64,000 nucleotides of DNA from Paludisphaera soli (GCF_011064595.1 NZ_JAALJI010000001.1:620001-684000); one strand, 5' to 3'. Positions 10,262 through 20,083 are shown, numbered from the stretch's first letter. Notes: generated from the letters alone by a model not told the origin. Program-made: numbers and translations.

Positions 10262-11515
10262 ATGAAGGTTCATGAGTATCAGGCCAAGGAACTTCTCGGC
10301 AAGGCCGGCGTGGCGGTGCCCGCCGGGATCGTCGTCACGACGGCCGGCGAGGCCGCGAAGGCGTACGAGGCGTTGGGCGGCGGCCTGGTCGTCGTGAAGG
10401 CCCAGGTCCACGCCGGCGGACGCGGCAAGGGCGTCGCCGTCGGCCCCGAGGTCGACCGCGCCGAGGCCCTGGCGATCGCCAGCGGCGAGAAGCCCCGGCC
10501 CGACGGCATGGCCAAGGGCGTGCAGCTCGTCAAGTCGGCCGCCGAGGCCGAGAAGGCCGCCGCAAGCATGCTCGGCAAGACGCTGGTCACCTACCAGACC
10601 GGCGCCGAGGGCCAGGCGATCAAGAAGGTGCTCATCACCGTCGGCCACGACATCGCCCGCGAGCTGTACCTGGGCGTCGCCATCGACCGCAACCTCAAGC
10701 GGCCGGTCGTCATGGCGACGACCGAAGGCGGCGTCGAAATCGAGAAGGTGGCCGAGGAGACCCCGGAGAAGATCCTCCGCGAGCCGGTCGACGTCGGGCT
10801 CGGCCTGATGGACTTCCAGGCCCGCCGGATCTGCAAGGGCCTGGGCCTCACCGGCGCGACGGCCAAGAAGGGCGTCGTCTTCCTCAAGAACTTCGTCAAG
10901 TTCGTCCTCGAATCCGACGCCTCGCTCGCCGAGATCAACCCCCTGATCGTCACCGACAAGGGGGACGTGCTGGCGCTCGACTGCAAGCTGAACTTCGACG
11001 ACAACGCCATGTTCCGCCACAAGGACCTGGCCGGGCTGGTCGACGAGGACGAGGAAGACCCGTCCGAACTCCGCGCCGCGCGCTCGGGCCTCTCGTTCGT
11101 CAGCCTCGACGGCGACATCGCCTGCCTCGTCAATGGCGCGGGCCTCGCCATGAGCACGATGGACCTGATCAAATACCACGGCGGCGAGCCGGCGAACTTC
11201 CTCGACGTCGGCGGCGGGGCCGACAAGGACCAGGTGCTCGAAGCCTTCCGCATCCTCCTCTCCTCCCCCAAGGTCAACGCCGTCCTCGTCAACATCTTCG
11301 GCGGCATCATGCAGTGCGACATCATCGCCAAGGCGCTGCTGGCCGCCTACGACGAGATCGACTTCCGCGTGCCGCTGGTCGTCCGCCTCGAAGGGACGAA
11401 CTCCGAGCTGGGCAAGGAACTGCTGGAGAAGAGCGGCCGCAAGATCATCACCGCCGTCGGCCTGACCGACGCGGCCCAGAAGGTCGTCGCCGCCGCCAAG
11501 CGGCACGTCGCCTGA
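10262..11515 (+). CDS. sucC: Succinyl-CoA ligase (ADP-forming) beta subunit
   Basis: The TCA-cycle enzyme that couples succinyl-CoA cleavage to NTP formation. [12 protein letters not shown] is the canonical start. The ATP-grasp domain shows [14 protein letters not shown] and AEINPLIV, and the ligase domain has [11 protein letters not shown] and [13 protein letters not shown]. The Gly-Gly-Gly segments fit the family. At 417 residues it is longer than the 388 of E. coli, with an Ala/Glu/Lys-rich stretch at about 68-110. SucD follows 84 bases later, so the pair forms an operon. Confidence 0.95.
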   Translation: MKVHEYQAKELLGKAGVAVPAGIVVTTAGEAAKAYEALGGGLVVVKAQVHAGGRGKGVAVGPEVDRAEALAIASGEKPRPDGMAKGVQLVKSAAEAEKAAASMLGKTLVTYQTGAEGQAIKKVLITVGHDIARELYLGVAIDRNLKRPVVMATTEGGVEIEKVAEETPEKILREPVDVGLGLMDFQARRICKGLGLTGATAKKGVVFLKNFVKFVLESDASLAEINPLIVTDKGDVLALDCKLNFDDNAMFRHKDLAGLVDEDEEDPSELRAARSGLSFVSLDGDIACLVNGAGLAMSTMDLIKYHGGEPANFLDVGGGADKDQVLEAFRILLSSPKVNAVLVNIFGGIMQCDIIAKALLAAYDEIDFRVPLVVRLEGTNSELGKELLEKSGRKIITAVGLTDAAQKVVAAAKRHVA

Positions 11516-11599
11516 CCCCCACCCCCAAGACAGACCCCGGCCGTCGCGCGACGATCGCCGGGCCCATCCCGCACGAACGAATCCACGGAATCGAATCCC

Positions 11600-12481
11600 A
11601 TGAGCATCCTGGTCGGTAAAGACACGCGACTCATTTGCCAGGGCATCACCGGCAAGTCGGGCGCGTTCCACTCGGAGCAGTGCAAGGCCTACGGCACGAA
11701 CCTCGTCGGCGGCGTCACCCCCGGCCGCGGCGGCGAGACCGCCGTCGGCGTCCCGGTCTTCGACAGCTGCGAGGAGGCCGTCAAGAAGACCGGTGCCAAC
11801 GCCACCATGATCTTCGTCCCCGCCCCCGGCGCGGCCGACGCGGTGATGGAGGCGGCCGACGCCGGAATCGCGGTGATCATCGCCATCACCGAGGGGACCC
11901 CCGTCCTCGACATGGCCCGCGCCGTGGCCTATCTGAAGGCCTATCACCCCGAGGTCCGGCTGATCGGCCCCAACTGCCCCGGCGTCATCACCCCCGGCCA
12001 GTGCAAGATCGGCATCATGCCGGGTTACATCCACAAGCCGGGCCGCGTCGGCCTCGTCAGCCGGTCGGGCACCCTGACGTACGAAGGGGTCTGGCAGCTC
12101 ACCAACCTGGGAATCGGCCAGAGCACCTGCGTGGGGATCGGCGGCGACCCGGTCAACGGCACGAGCTTCGTCGACGTGCTGGAGATGTTCGAGAACGACC
12201 CCGACACCGACGCCGTGCTGATGATGGGCGAGATCGGCGGCAACGCCGAGGAGCAGGCCGCCGAATACAAGGCGTCCGGCAAGTTCACCAAGCCGATGGC
12301 CGCGTTCATCGCCGGCCAGACCGCCCCCCCGGGCAAGCGCATGGGCCACGCCGGCGCGATCATCTCCGGCGGCTCCGGCAAGGCGTCCGACAAGATCGCC
12401 GCCCTGGAAGCGGCGGGCATCCGCGTGGCCAAGAGCCCGGCCGACATGGGCCTGGCCCTCAAAGAGGCCATCGGCGCGTGA
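11600..12481 (+). CDS. sucD: Succinyl-CoA ligase alpha subunit
   Basis: Partner of SucC, it binds CoA and carries the phosphohistidine. The N-terminal Rossmann segment ([15 protein letters not shown]), the [12 protein letters not shown] motif and the active-site His250 in [11 protein letters not shown] are visible. The length of 293 is standard. Its stop codon overlaps the start of the following Nudix gene in GTGA, so the Nudix enzyme is translationally coupled to the TCA pair. Confidence 0.96.
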   Translation: MSILVGKDTRLICQGITGKSGAFHSEQCKAYGTNLVGGVTPGRGGETAVGVPVFDSCEEAVKKTGANATMIFVPAPGAADAVMEAADAGIAVIIAITEGTPVLDMARAVAYLKAYHPEVRLIGPNCPGVITPGQCKIGIMPGYIHKPGRVGLVSRSGTLTYEGVWQLTNLGIGQSTCVGIGGDPVNGTSFVDVLEMFENDPDTDAVLMMGEIGGNAEEQAAEYKASGKFTKPMAAFIAGQTAPPGKRMGHAGAIISGGSGKASDKIAALEAAGIRVAKSPADMGLALKEAIGA

Positions 12482-13035
12482 GCCAGCCCGAAAACCCCTG
12501 GAAGACCCTCGGCTCGCGGCTCATCTACGAGAACCCGTGGATCCGCGTCCGGGAAGACCAGGTCCTCCGTCCCGACGGAGAGCCCGGGATCTACGGGGTC
12601 GTCGAGTTCCGGAACCGGGCCGTGGGCGTCCTCCCCGTCGAGGACGACGGCTCGGTCTGGCTCGTCGGCCAGCATCGCTATCCGCTCGGCGATTACTCGT
12701 GGGAGATCCCCGAAGGGGGGGGCCCCGTGGACGAGTCGCCCGAGGCGACTGCGATCCGCGAGCTGAAGGAGGAGACCGGGCTCACCTGCGGCCGGCTCGA
12801 ACAGATCGGCACCAGCCACCTGTCGAACTCGGTGAGCGACGAGCTGGCCTATATCTTCCGGGCGACCGAACTCACGCCGGGTGAGAGCGAGCCCGAGGGG
12901 TCCGAACGGCTCGACGTCCGTCGCGTGCCGTGGGACGAGGCCTGGCGGATGCTCCAGGCGGGGGAGATCACCGACTCGATGTCGGTCATAGCCATCCTGT
13001 ACGAGGCGACCCGTCGCCTCGGCGGGAAGCCCTGA
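12478..13035 (+). CDS. Nudix hydrolase, ADP-ribose pyrophosphatase-like
   Basis: GTG 12478 overlaps the sucD stop by four bases (GTGA). Translation from there gives 185 residues beginning [16 protein letters not shown] complete Nudix box is present: G(5)E(7)REUxEExGU as [14 protein letters not shown] and RELKEETGL. The preceding WEIPEGG and the YPLGDYSWE context match the ADP-ribose/NDP-sugar pyrophosphatase branch. A role in turning over ADP-ribose or nucleotide sugars is inferred. The tight coupling to succinyl-CoA ligase is notable. Confidence 0.9.
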   Translation: MSQPENPWKTLGSRLIYENPWIRVREDQVLRPDGEPGIYGVVEFRNRAVGVLPVEDDGSVWLVGQHRYPLGDYSWEIPEGGGPVDESPEATAIRELKEETGLTCGRLEQIGTSHLSNSVSDELAYIFRATELTPGESEPEGSERLDVRRVPWDEAWRMLQAGEITDSMSVIAILYEATRRLGGKP

Positions 13036-13053
13036 ACCCGCTTCCCTGCGGGT
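13036..13053. terminator. Small hairpin between convergent genes
   Basis: ACCCGC (13036-13041) and GCGGGT (13048-13053) form a 6-bp stem with a 6-base loop, between the stops of the Nudix gene (plus) and the amidase (minus). It could serve both transcripts. Weak by length. Confidence 0.35.
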
Positions 13054-13080
13054 CGGAGTCGGGGACGGCGGCCGCCGTCC

Positions 13081-14298
13081 TCAGCGGACCGGGGCCTCGG
13101 CGGCGGGCGTGGGGGCGGCCTCGCGGAGCCGCCAGGCGGTCGGGACGTGGCGACGGGTGGCGGTCGGGCTCGGCGAGGGCGTGGCGTCGGCCTGGGCCTG
13201 CGAGCGGCGGGCGGACGGGACTTCAGTGCCGTCGGTCGGGAAGTGCTTGCCGGGGCACACCGTCTCGGTCGCCGCGACGTGGGCGTGGGTCTCGACGCGG
13301 TCCTGCTCGATCCGATAGCGCTCGCTCAGGTGGGCCGTCAGCGCCTTGAGCGCGGCCATCTGGCGCGGGGTCGGCGCGGCCTTCTCGAAGTCGCCGATCA
13401 GGCAGACGCCGATGCCGTACTCGTCGATGTCCGCCCGGCGGGCGTTGCGGCAGTGGACGCCGTGCTTCTGGTTCACCCAGCGCTGGGCGACCTCGATCTG
13501 GCCGTCGCCGCTGCCGGTGCCGTTGCCGATCACGAAGTGGTAGCCGCAGCCGTCGAAGCCCAGCAGCTTGCGATGCTCGCCGTCGATCTGGTCATACGAG
13601 CCGGTCTCGGTCGCGCTGTGGTGGACGACGATGTACTTCCAGGGGCGGTCGGCCTTGTTCGGGAAGAACAGGTCGTCGGCCGCCTCGGGGGCGAAGAAGG
13701 CCTGCAAGGGGTCCTGGGCGCTCGCCCGCCGGACGACGCCCGAGGTCGACGCGGTGCGGAGCCGGTCGCCGCCGCTCGGGGTCATCGAGGTGGGGGCCGG
13801 GGCCGGGGCGGAGAGTTCCGGGGCCGCCTTGGGCGTGGACTCGATCGGAGGCCGGAGGCTGCGCGACCGGCTGGTGCTCGCGGCCGGCGCGAGGTCCAGG
13901 CCCGGCTCGTCGATCGTCGCCTTGGGCGGGACTTCGCTGCTCGACGGGGCCCGGCGGGTGCTCGACGCCGGGTCGAGCAGCGACGGCGAATCGAGGCGGG
14001 GGACGCTCGAATCGACCGCGCCTCCCGGCTGGTTGATGACGGGTTCGCCCGAGAGGCCGGGCGAGGACCCTTCGCGGATCACCGCCGCGCCGGGCTCGGT
14101 GACGACGGACGCGCCGCCGGGTCCGCAGTTGCTGCAGCCGGGGGCCGCCATGACGCGGGGCGCCGGCATCACCGGACGCAGGACGGAACGCCTGTGCTTG
14201 CAGCCGGCGGACGTCGTCAGCAGGGCGCCGACGACCGCAGCGGCGACCCACGCGCGTCGGGCGCGTACAACGATCGGGGCCGATTCTCTCGTGGCCAT
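13081..14298 (-). CDS. N-acetylmuramoyl-L-alanine amidase (PGRP/Amidase_2), exported
   Basis: The 405-residue protein has a basic, hydrophobic N-terminus (VAAAVVGALLTTSAGCKHRR) that resembles a lipoprotein signal with Cys33 as possible lipid anchor, though the lipobox is imperfect. A long Pro/Ser/Ala-rich low-complexity region follows (about 40-210), then an amidase_2 domain with zinc-ligand segments VHHSATETGSY and HAHVAATETVCPGKHFP. The family cleaves the stem peptide from muramic acid. The linker probably spans the periplasm. It is divergent from leuS across a 542-base gap. Confidence 0.85.
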   Translation of the reverse strand: MATRESAPIVVRARRAWVAAAVVGALLTTSAGCKHRRSVLRPVMPAPRVMAAPGCSNCGPGGASVVTEPGAAVIREGSSPGLSGEPVINQPGGAVDSSVPRLDSPSLLDPASSTRRAPSSSEVPPKATIDEPGLDLAPAASTSRSRSLRPPIESTPKAAPELSAPAPAPTSMTPSGGDRLRTASTSGVVRRASAQDPLQAFFAPEAADDLFFPNKADRPWKYIVVHHSATETGSYDQIDGEHRKLLGFDGCGYHFVIGNGTGSGDGQIEVAQRWVNQKHGVHCRNARRADIDEYGIGVCLIGDFEKAAPTPRQMAALKALTAHLSERYRIEQDRVETHAHVAATETVCPGKHFPTDGTEVPSARRSQAQADATPSPSPTATRRHVPTAWRLREAAPTPAAEAPVR

Positions 14299-14840
14299 TG
14301 TCCCATCTCCTGATCGGGCCGGTCATTCGCTCGACGTCCCGAGTCGAGCCTCGATTTCCCTCAATCGCAAGAGCGATGCCGAACCATCGGCCGAAGCGAT
14401 CGAGGCGAGGGCCGGAAATCCCGACTTCGATTGAAGTCTACAAGACGATCGGCCGACGTGCGGAAAACCCGCGAGTTTTTCGGGGAAATCCTCAAGTCCT
14501 GGACCTCGCGAGGCCGCGCGGCCCTTGTAAGAAATTCAAACGGTTGCAAGGTTCAGCATTCTTACACATGTCGAGCGGGCGGACGCGCGGGCTGGGCCGA
14601 CTGGGCGGATCGAGGCGGTTCTCCGGCGGCGAAGGGTCGGGCCGGTCGCGCGCGTCGCGACGTCCGGCGCCGCGCCGGCGGCGGGCAAGCTGGCGATCGC
14701 GATGAGGAATCGGTATGCTCGACTTTTCGATCGGTCCCCCGGCCCCCGGCGTCTCGGCGGGCCGTTTTCGATGGACCAGGCGACACGAGACGAGTCGAGA
14801 GGTCGAGGCGCGCCCCGCTTCGCGCCGGAGAGTCATCCTT
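14299..14840. other. 542-base divergent intergenic region
   Basis: No convincing gene is present. It should hold the promoters for the amidase and leuS. The visible structure is a perfect 8-bp inverted repeat, TGTAAGAA (14526-14533) and TTCTTACA (14559-14566), flanking an AT-richer stretch. No T-box specifier or antiterminator motif for leuS was seen. Open frames here carry no domain and have atypical codon use. Confidence 0.5.
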
Positions 14841-17726
14841 ATGCCCGCGTACCACCCTCAGCGGATCGAGCCCAAGTGGCAGGCCTACTGGGAGCAGAAG
14901 CAGACGTTCGCGACCCCCGACCTCGACCGCGAGCGGCCCAAGCTCTACGTCCTCGACATGTTCCCCTACCCCAGCGGCGCCGGCCTCCACGTGGGCCATC
15001 CCGAGGGCTACACGGCCACCGACATCGTCTGCCGCTACAAGCGGATGAAGGGCTACAACGTCCTGCACCCGATGGGCTGGGACGCCTTCGGCCTCCCCGC
15101 CGAGCAGTACGCCGTCCAGACCAACACCCACCCCCGCATCACCACCCAGGCGAACATCGACAACTTCCGGCGGCAGATCAAGTCGCTGGGGTTCTCCTAC
15201 GACTGGTCCCGCGAGGTCGACACCACGTCCCCCGACTATTATCGATGGACGCAGTGGATCTTCCTCAAGATCCACGACACCTGGTACGACCCGGAGTTCG
15301 CATGGACCGACGCCGACGGCCGCGCCCGCAAGGGCAAGGGCCGCCCCATCGCCGAGCTGCCCATCCCCGACAGCGTCGACGCCGCCGCCTACCGCGACTC
15401 GAAGCGCCTGGCCTACCGCGCCGAGGTCCCCGTCAACTGGTGCCCCGCCCTGGGGACCGTGCTTGCGAACGAGGAGGTCATCGACGGCAAGAGCGAGCGC
15501 GGCAACCACCCGGTCGTCCGCATGCCCCTGACCCAGTGGATGCTCCGCATCACCGCCTACGGCGACCGCCTGGTCGACGACATCGAGCACGTCGACTGGC
15601 CCAAGCCCATCAAGGACATGCAGCGCAACTGGGTCGGCCGCAGCGAGGGGGCCGAGGTCGACTTCGCCATCGTCCTGGGCGATGACCCCGCCCCCCGCGC
15701 CGCCGGCCCCTTCCCCGAGAAGCCCGCCGCCGACGTGATCCGGGTCTACACCACCCGGCCCGACACCCTGTTCGGCGCGACCTACATGGTGCTCGCCCCC
15801 GAGCACCCGCTGGTCGACCGCATCACCACGCCGGATCAGGCCGAGGCCGTCGCGAAGTACCGCGAACAGGCCCGTTTCAAGAGCGACCTCGACCGGACCG
15901 ACCTGGCGAAGACCAAGACCGGCGTCGCCACCGGAGGCTTCGCCGTGAACCCCGTCACCGGCGCGAAGATCCCCGTCTGGATCGCCGACTACGTTTTGAT
16001 GGGCTACGGTACCGGCGCCATCATGGCCGTCCCCGCCCACGACGAGCGCGACTTCGCCTTCGCGAAGACCTTCGGCCTGCCGATCGTCCCGGTCGTCGAG
16101 CCCCCCGCCGCCTGGCTCGCCGCCAACGCCCCGGCGCAGCTCAAGGAAGCCGAGCCCGCCGCCCTCCTCGAAGCCTTCAAGGCCGACCCCGGCGCGTTCG
16201 CCGACGTCTTCCACGACGAAGGGGTCGCGATCGGGTCGAGCAACGAATTGTTCGCGCTCGACGGCCTCCCCACGGCCGAGGCGAAGCCGGCGATCACCGC
16301 CCGGCTGGCCGAGCTGGGGATGGGCAAGAAGGCTGTGAACTACAAGCTCCGCGACTGGCTGTTCTCCCGCCAGCGGTACTGGGGCGAGCCCTTCCCGATC
16401 GTGCTGGACGAGTCCGACCGGGTCTTCGCCGTCGGCGAGGACGAGCTGCCGGTCCTGCTGCCGGAGCTGGACGACTTCAAGCCGACCGGCAACCCCGAGC
16501 CCCCGCTCAGCAAGGCGAAGGACTGGGTCCGCTACTCCGAGACGTATCGCCGCGAGACCAACACGATGCCTCAGTGGGCCGGCTCGTGCTGGTACTACCT
16601 CCGCTACATCGATCCCAGGAACACCGAGCGCCCCTGGGACCCCGAGAAGGAGAAGTACTGGCTGCCGGTCGACCTGTACGTCGGCGGGGCCGAGCACGCG
16701 GTGCTCCACCTGCTCTACAGCCGTTTCTGGCACAAGGTCCTCTTCGATCGCGGCCTGGTCAGCACGCCCGAGCCGTTCCAGCGGCTGGTCAACCAGGGGA
16801 TGATCCTCGGCGAGACCGAGTACACCGGCTTCCGCGACGCTTCGGGAGCGTGGGTCGCCGCGACGCAGGTCGAGCACGCCGACCACGGCGTCTTCCGCAA
16901 GGGGGAGGCCGCGACGGGGACGCCGCTCGAGGTCGTCAAGCTCTCGGACGATCAGGTCGTCAAGAAGGGCGAGGGCTTCGTCGTCAAGGAGGCCCCCGAG
17001 GTCCGGGTCGACGCCCGCGCCCACAAGATGTCGAAGGCGCGCGGCAACGTCATCAACCCGGACGTCGTGGTTTCCGAGTACGGCGCCGACAGCCTCCGGC
17101 TCTACGAGATGTTCATGGGCCCGCTCGAAGCGGTGAAGCCCTGGAGCATGAACGGCGTCGAGGGGGTCTACCGGTTCCTCGGCCGCGCCTGGCGGATGAT
17201 CGTGGACGCCGAGGCCGAGGAAGTGAGCCTCGACCCTCGCGTGAAGGACACGCCGCCGACCGCCGAGCAGGCCAAGCTGATCGCCCGGACGGTGGCCGCC
17301 GTGGGCGACGACTACGACGCCCTCCGGTTCAACACGGCGGTCAGCCGCCTGATGGAGTTCGTCAACGCCTTCACCGGCGCCGAAGTCCGGCCGATAGCCG
17401 CGATGGAGACGTTCACGCTCCTGCTCGCGCCGATGGCCCCGCACGCCGCCGAGGAACTCTGGGAGGTCCTCGGCCACGAGGGCACCCTCTCCTACGAGCC
17501 CTGGCCGACGTTCGATCCGGCGCTCCTCAAGGACGACGAGGTCGAGATCCCCGTCCAGATCCTCGGCAAGCTGCGTGGCAAGGTCGTCGTCCCCGCCGAC
17601 GCCGACGCCCAGGCCATCGAGGCGGTCGCCCGCGCCGACGAGCGGATCGCTGCCCTCCTCGCGGGAAAGACCGTCCGCAAGGTCGTCGTCGTCCCCGGCA
17701 AGCTGATCAACTTCGTGGCGAACTGA
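14841..17726 (+). CDS. leuS: Leucyl-tRNA synthetase
   Basis: Class I aminoacyl-tRNA synthetase. [17 protein letters not shown] is the normal N-terminus, with the HIGH-type motif HVGH at 50-53 in [13 protein letters not shown] and KMSKA at 729-733. The editing domain contains [19 protein letters not shown]. At 961 residues it is about 100 longer than the E. coli enzyme. One extra segment lies before the [15 protein letters not shown] block ([18 protein letters not shown] onward) and another just ahead of KMSKA, between roughly residues 660 and 725. GGAGAG precedes the ATG. Single gene. Confidence 0.96.
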   Translation: MPAYHPQRIEPKWQAYWEQKQTFATPDLDRERPKLYVLDMFPYPSGAGLHVGHPEGYTATDIVCRYKRMKGYNVLHPMGWDAFGLPAEQYAVQTNTHPRITTQANIDNFRRQIKSLGFSYDWSREVDTTSPDYYRWTQWIFLKIHDTWYDPEFAWTDADGRARKGKGRPIAELPIPDSVDAAAYRDSKRLAYRAEVPVNWCPALGTVLANEEVIDGKSERGNHPVVRMPLTQWMLRITAYGDRLVDDIEHVDWPKPIKDMQRNWVGRSEGAEVDFAIVLGDDPAPRAAGPFPEKPAADVIRVYTTRPDTLFGATYMVLAPEHPLVDRITTPDQAEAVAKYREQARFKSDLDRTDLAKTKTGVATGGFAVNPVTGAKIPVWIADYVLMGYGTGAIMAVPAHDERDFAFAKTFGLPIVPVVEPPAAWLAANAPAQLKEAEPAALLEAFKADPGAFADVFHDEGVAIGSSNELFALDGLPTAEAKPAITARLAELGMGKKAVNYKLRDWLFSRQRYWGEPFPIVLDESDRVFAVGEDELPVLLPELDDFKPTGNPEPPLSKAKDWVRYSETYRRETNTMPQWAGSCWYYLRYIDPRNTERPWDPEKEKYWLPVDLYVGGAEHAVLHLLYSRFWHKVLFDRGLVSTPEPFQRLVNQGMILGETEYTGFRDASGAWVAATQVEHADHGVFRKGEAATGTPLEVVKLSDDQVVKKGEGFVVKEAPEVRVDARAHKMSKARGNVINPDVVVSEYGADSLRLYEMFMGPLEAVKPWSMNGVEGVYRFLGRAWRMIVDAEAEEVSLDPRVKDTPPTAEQAKLIARTVAAVGDDYDALRFNTAVSRLMEFVNAFTGAEVRPIAAMETFTLLLAPMAPHAAEELWEVLGHEGTLSYEPWPTFDPALLKDDEVEIPVQILGKLRGKVVVPADADAQAIEAVARADERIAALLAGKTVRKVVVVPGKLINFVAN

Positions 17727-18053
17727 GCCGCTGTCGCATGGCGGGCGTCGCTTCCCCCGATTGACGCGCATCCTCGACCCAGGGGATGCTACGCGCCGAG
17801 CGGTGCGTCATCGAGCTGAAACGGGAACCGGTTTGCCTCGGAACTCATCGACTGGGCGGATGCTTGGGATGTTGATTCTGGAACGACTATTGCGATCCCT
17901 CAGACAAGCCTACTCGTCGAGCTTCCCTCACTCCAAGGGGTCGTGCCGAGAACGGGCGTTTTTGCGACAGCCCGACGGACGCCCTTGAAAGTATCATGGC
18001 GTTCGCTCTACCGACGGGTTCGCTAGGCTGGAAAAGGTAGGCAAGGGAGCCTT
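17727..18053. other. Intergenic region opening the accessory patch
   Basis: 327 bases after leuS with a visible drop in GC and no codon structure that I trust. It contains one copy of a hairpin repeat (17768-17800) that recurs at 19062. A 75-codon open frame here (from 17761) has no ribosome-binding site and no protein-like character. No tRNA or terminator with a U-run could be recognised. Confidence 0.45.
17768..17800 (+). repeat. Hairpin repeat, copy 1
   Basis: GCATCCTC (17768-17775) and GGGGATGC (17782-17789) form an imperfect stem, followed by TACGCGCCGAG. The same arrangement occurs at 19062-19094, where the stem is perfect. A small dispersed repeat of unknown nature. Confidence 0.55.
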
Positions 18054-18326
18054 ATGGCGATGTCTGGCAAGTTTCTTCGACGTAATGCGATTCTCGATAC
18101 GGTTAAGAGTGAGCATCGCACGAACGCCTTCCAAAAAAGGGAGGGGCTGACACGCCACCCCGTGACGGTGACGTCTTGCGGCTGCCCCGACCCCAACTGT
18201 GGGTGCTGGCACACTATCCAAACCGAGCGGACCATACCGACGGCCGAAGAGGCGGATGCGCTGATGAGAGCGGAGAAGAAGGCCCGCAAGGTCGGCTCGC
18301 CTCGAGGGAAGAGCGGTCCCGTCTGA
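18054..18326 (+). CDS. Small hypothetical protein with a Cys/His cluster, 90 aa
   Basis: ATG 18054 is preceded by GGGAG about 6 bases upstream. The product has a compact Cys cluster, SCGCPDPNCGCWH (about residues 41-53), that could bind a metal. The N-terminus is basic (KFLRRNAILDTVKSEHRTN) and the C-terminus Lys/Arg-rich. No signal peptide. No family recognised. It sits in the patch between leuS and lptB with atypical codon use, so horizontal origin is plausible. Confidence 0.55.
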   Translation: MAMSGKFLRRNAILDTVKSEHRTNAFQKREGLTRHPVTVTSCGCPDPNCGCWHTIQTERTIPTAEEADALMRAEKKARKVGSPRGKSGPV

Positions 18327-18339
18327 CACTGCGAGGTAG

Positions 18340-18411
18340 AGTCCTATTGGGCGGGGACCGATCACCTCGGGTTTATGTGATGAGGTGGACTCTGCCTACC
18401 CTACGGGACTT
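18340..18411 (+). repeat. MITE-like inverted-repeat element, degenerate copy 1
   Basis: This matches the layout of the intact copies at 20084 and 20459. The left arm is decayed (GTCCTATTGGGCGGGGACC), the loop keeps TTTATGTGATGAGGTGGAC, and the right arm still ends CTACCCTACGGGACT. It is in the same orientation as the other copies. The start codon candidates of the next gene lie in or just after it. Confidence 0.55.
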
Positions 18412-18433
18412 GGCATTGGGTGGGAGGAGTGCC

Positions 18434-18964
18434 GTGATCCATACTGAGCGGGTCATCGAGTGGTCGGTCGGCATATGGTCCGAGTGGCTGGGCCGTCGGG
18501 TCATGAGCGTCGAGGCTGCCGCCCTCCGCGATGGTGGCGATGTCGAAGAGGTCCGGGTCGAGCTGTCGGCCGCTCGATGCCCTTATTTCATAAGTTGGCA
18601 GCAGGAGGACGGTGCGTCAGACGAGACCCTCTTTCATTGGCTGTCGGTGCAGCACACATCGCACTTCAAGGAAGCGGCCTTGGAGGGCTCGGCACCGCCG
18701 TCGGCTCTCGCTCGGCTACAGAGTTCGGTTGTTGAGCGGGTTGAGTTGTATGGCCATCAAGACCTTGATGCGGTTGTCGCGGCCATCGTCCTAAGTCACG
18801 GCACCGAGGTCGGAGTTGCAACAGCCCGCGAATTGGCGAGCAAGGGCCGGTTCTCGCGTTTTGGGGTCGCGGAATTGGCCCTGGTGGATGGGATTCGGCT
18901 TCGCCGCGAGTTATCACGCCAGGGCATAGAAAGGGTCGTCGAACTTCGTGTCGGGGTCGCCTAA
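18434..18964 (+). CDS. Hypothetical protein, 176 aa
   Basis: GTG 18434 is preferred because GGAGG sits 6 bases upstream (18423-18427). An in-frame ATG at 18380 exists but lies inside a degenerate repeat element and would add 18 residues encoded by it (MRWTLPTLRDLALGG...), probably not native. The body (VIEWSVGIWSEWLGRRVM, VEEVRVELSAARCPYFISWQ, VATARELASKGRFSRFGVAE) looks globular and cytoplasmic. No family recognised. Confidence 0.5.
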   Translation: MIHTERVIEWSVGIWSEWLGRRVMSVEAAALRDGGDVEEVRVELSAARCPYFISWQQEDGASDETLFHWLSVQHTSHFKEAALEGSAPPSALARLQSSVVERVELYGHQDLDAVVAAIVLSHGTEVGVATARELASKGRFSRFGVAELALVDGIRLRRELSRQGIERVVELRVGVA

Positions 18965-18992
18965 CCTCGTGACGCGCCGGGATCAGCGATCG

Positions 18993-19051
18993 AGTGGGAT
19001 CGGCACCACCCATCGCATGTTTATAGAACGTGGGCGGTGTCCAATCTACTG
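18993..19051 (+). repeat. MITE-like inverted-repeat element, degenerate copy 2
   Basis: The left arm GTGGGATCGGCACCACCCAT, the loop GCATGTTTATAGAACG and the right arm TGGGCGGTGTCCAATCTAC align with the intact elements at 20084 and 20459, with several substitutions in both arms. Same orientation. Directly followed by the second hairpin repeat at 19062. Confidence 0.55.
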
Positions 19052-19061
19052 GGCTTCGTGT

Positions 19062-19094
19062 GCATCCTCCAGCCGGAGGATGCTGCGCGCCGAG
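19062..19094 (+). repeat. Hairpin repeat, copy 2
   Basis: GCATCCTC (19062-19069) and GAGGATGC (19076-19083) form a perfect 8-bp stem, followed by TGCGCGCCGAG. This repeats the copy at 17768-17800, 1.3 kb away, with the same downstream tail. Confidence 0.55.
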
Positions 19095-19192
19095 GAGACC
19101 AAGATCGGAATGGGACGGTGGATCCTCGGGAGTCGTGGAAGATCGTCCATGACCTTCGGACTCTTGCGCAGGGATTGACGGAGGATGGTTCG

Positions 19193-19741
19193 ATGAGCAG
19201 ACGACTGCCCTATAAGATTGCCGGCACGGCTCCGAAGACCATCGAGTTTGTCCGGAATGACCTCACCATCTCGACCAGTCGCGTGCTGCTCGACGAAGTC
19301 CGCGTAGTCGGCCGATCACTGCGTGTGGCCGACCCAGCCTGGGTCGATGAGGTCGCTGAGTTGCGTATAAACATCGAGGACGGCCTTTATCCGGTCTACG
19401 CTTACGAGTGGTCGCATCGACTTGGGCCGATCACGGCTTGCGTCATCATCCCCTTCGTTCGCCCTCGCTGGACCACGACCTGCCGCCTGAGGATTTTCAA
19501 CGATATCCGCCCCGATCTCACGAAAGGCTTAATCGTCGATAGCGGCGAAATCGCCATCGCAAGCGGGAACCAGATCGTACTCCGATCCGGCCTCGGTGAC
19601 GGCTACTACCCAGTCTTCGAGAATCGCAATTTCGGAGTCCGGACTCAGTCCGTCGTTATCGATTTCAAACTCTATGAGTCGAGCAACTACGGTGTTGGGC
19701 ACGGCTTTGTTCTGGACGAGTACGGGATTCCCATTACTTAG
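19193..19741 (+). CDS. Hypothetical protein, 182 aa (possibly DUF4241-like)
   Basis: ATG 19193 has GGAGG 8 bases upstream (19180-19184). Two similar motifs, DGLYPVYAYEW near the middle and GDGYYPVFENRNFG near the end, plus DSGEIAIASGNQI, recall the DUF4241 group of proteins, which also carry paired YPVY-type motifs. This is a tentative resemblance from memory. Codon use is less biased to G/C in third positions than in core genes, suggesting acquired DNA. No signal peptide. Confidence 0.5.
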   Translation: MSRRLPYKIAGTAPKTIEFVRNDLTISTSRVLLDEVRVVGRSLRVADPAWVDEVAELRINIEDGLYPVYAYEWSHRLGPITACVIIPFVRPRWTTTCRLRIFNDIRPDLTKGLIVDSGEIAIASGNQIVLRSGLGDGYYPVFENRNFGVRTQSVVIDFKLYESSNYGVGHGFVLDEYGIPIT

Positions 19742-19811
19742 CTCCACCGACTGTGACAGTTCGCGTTCAGGCTAACGCGAACTTCCGGTAGCAGACCCCC
19801 GTCCCAAAATC

Positions 19812-20040
19812 GAGTGCTCTTGAGACTCGCCGGCTTAGCGTCGTTTTTTTCCCTCTGCTGCGGGAAGGCCAACTTGCAGCCCAGGTCATTTGTCGTAGAG
19901 GTCGTCGACGTTGAAGTCGGGGGGGATCTGGTTGACCTGGATCGAGTGCGACCCGCCGGAGATGTAGCCGCGGGACTCGTCGACGATCTCGGTCCGGACG
20001 GTCTCAGGATCGTTAGGCTCGACGACCGGCGGCTTCGGGA
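19812..20040. repeat. Direct repeat of the lptB 3' end (distal copy)
   Basis: This segment is a diverged direct duplicate of 21078 to about 21310. Homology starts outside the gene (GTGCTCTTGAGACTCG here, GTGTTCTCGAGACTCG there), passes through the lptB stop codon and continues into coding sequence. The two copies bracket about 1.27 kb carrying two orphan genes and two MITE-like elements. Confidence 0.75.
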
Positions 20041-20083
20041 CGGCGGGGGCCGATCGCTGGGTCGGCGGGGCCGGGGGAGCCTG
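19886..20083 (-). pseudogene. lptB' remnant (C-terminal ~65 codons only)
   Basis: On the minus strand, 65 codons in frame with a TGA at 19888-19886 encode a Pro-rich linker (QAPPAPPTQRSAPAVPKPP) and then a tail (DPETVRTEIVDESRGYI, QIPPDFNVDDLYDK). The tail is nearly identical to the C-terminus of LptB at 21153, which ends DLYEK. The ATPase domain is absent. The upstream breakpoint coincides exactly with the left end of a MITE-like element at 20084. The retained open frame and mostly silent differences suggest the fragment came from a related lptB rather than decaying in place for long. Confidence 0.75.

Noticed and set aside
14299-14840. T-box or leader RNA for leuS
   Set aside because: No specifier loop, T-box core or antiterminator motif was seen. 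Only a simple inverted repeat is present.
14562-17771. A 1069-codon open frame antisense to leuS
   Set aside because: It mirrors leuS codon bias, is Gly/Val/Asp-rich with no domain, and leuS is unambiguous on the other strand.
17761-17988. A possible 75-codon gene after leuS
   Set aside because: No ribosome-binding site, contains a hairpin repeat and has no protein-like composition.
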